From assembly GCA_028287035.1 (NCBI GenBank), contig JAQBQL010000237.1, positions 1 through 64,000 of the forward strand: DNA of 64,000 bases, written 5' to 3'. Numbering within the stretch: the first letter of the stretch is position 1; each line of letters begins with the position of its first letter. The DNA is from Labilithrix sp. Lineage in GTDB: Bacteria > Myxococcota > Polyangia > Polyangiales > Polyangiaceae. The position numbers and the translations under genes were made by a program. The notes beneath the pieces are model-generated. The model was not told the origin of the DNA and ran no database searches. It saw nothing but the letters and a program-made list of their open reading frames with translations. Shown here piece by piece: positions 63,889 through 64,000 of the stretch.

Positions 63889-64000
63889 TCAGCGCCCTTC
63901 GAACGCCCGCTCGAGCTCGCCGATGTCGAGCTTCTTCATCGTCATCATGGCCTGCATCGCCCGGCCCGCCTTGTCGCGCTCGGGAGCGCCGAGCAGCTGC
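63889..64000 (-). CDS. C-terminal end of a VOC/PhnB-like protein (partial)
   Basis: The last 36 residues of a gene that enters from the right edge. The pattern RAMQAMMTMKKLDIGELERAF is the usual C-terminus of PhnB-like (glyoxalase/VOC superfamily) proteins. Stop TGA at 63889-63891. The catalytic part is outside the window. Confidence 0.75.
   Translation of the reverse strand, partial: QLLGAPERDKAGRAMQAMMTMKKLDIGELERAFEGR

Overview
This window is about 64 kb of very GC-rich DNA (roughly 70% by eye) packed with genes on both strands. The codon bias, lipoproteins with Ser/Gly linkers and MopE-like acidic motifs, abundant hybrid histidine kinases and a Wsp-like chemosensory operon all suggest a myxobacterium (Myxococcota, probably a Polyangiales-type soil bacterium). 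The assignment rests on gene style only; there is no rRNA or other marker gene here. I saw no tRNA, rRNA or CRISPR array.

Layout. 0-13 kb: a truncated gene end, a large acyl-CoA dehydrogenase, a secreted GH5 glycosidase, lipoproteins, a PEBP protein, a hydrolase, two divergent paralogous LuxR-type regulators, a lambda-lysozyme-like (GH104) lipoprotein, an OmpR/histidine kinase pair, a methyltransferase and a SOUL protein. 13-22.5 kb: a Kai-type region with two double-domain KaiC proteins, two KaiB proteins, receivers, two histidine kinases and an unknown 278-residue protein; no KaiA is seen. 22.5-29.4 kb: a Tat-exported oxidoreductase, a DMT transporter and a two-gene operon pairing a large surface lipase-like lipoprotein with a FadL channel, resembling the VolA/FadL pair of Vibrio, closed by two hairpins, the second a good intrinsic terminator.

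29.5-38.5 kb: one long chemosensory operon (CheW, CheR-TPR, CheW, CHASE3 receptor, CheA-REC, CheB, and a kinase with three receivers). Gene content matches Wsp systems, but the diguanylate cyclase output is replaced by the kinase. 38.5-42.4 kb: two more hybrid kinases coupled to a 66-codon ORF. 42.6-52 kb: chloride transporter, OprO/P-like porin, PilZ protein, a probable lipid-headgroup operon (CDP-alcohol phosphotransferase, GtrA, PAP2/AUR1-like), a thioesterase, a REP-associated-type (RAYT/Y1) transposase and glucose-6-phosphate dehydrogenase.

The most unusual signal is a short dispersed motif, CAACCC(A/C)GG, often AGCAACCC(A/C)GG(G)AG. I count about 18 copies, plus two CAACCAAGG variants, from 42.4 to 56.4 kb and none in the other 50 kb. 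It centres on the transposase gene. Nearly all intergenic copies point toward the next start codon, while nearly all copies inside genes lie on the antisense strand and mostly in one reading frame.

52-64 kb: an RND efflux pair, a tightly overlapped molybdoenzyme operon (mobA, small conserved protein, fdhD, FdhF/YdeP-type oxidoreductase), two enoyl-CoA hydratase/isomerase genes, an MFS exporter and the end of a VOC/PhnB-like gene. ATGA, GTGA and TGATG overlaps are the rule in the operons and were used to fix several starts.
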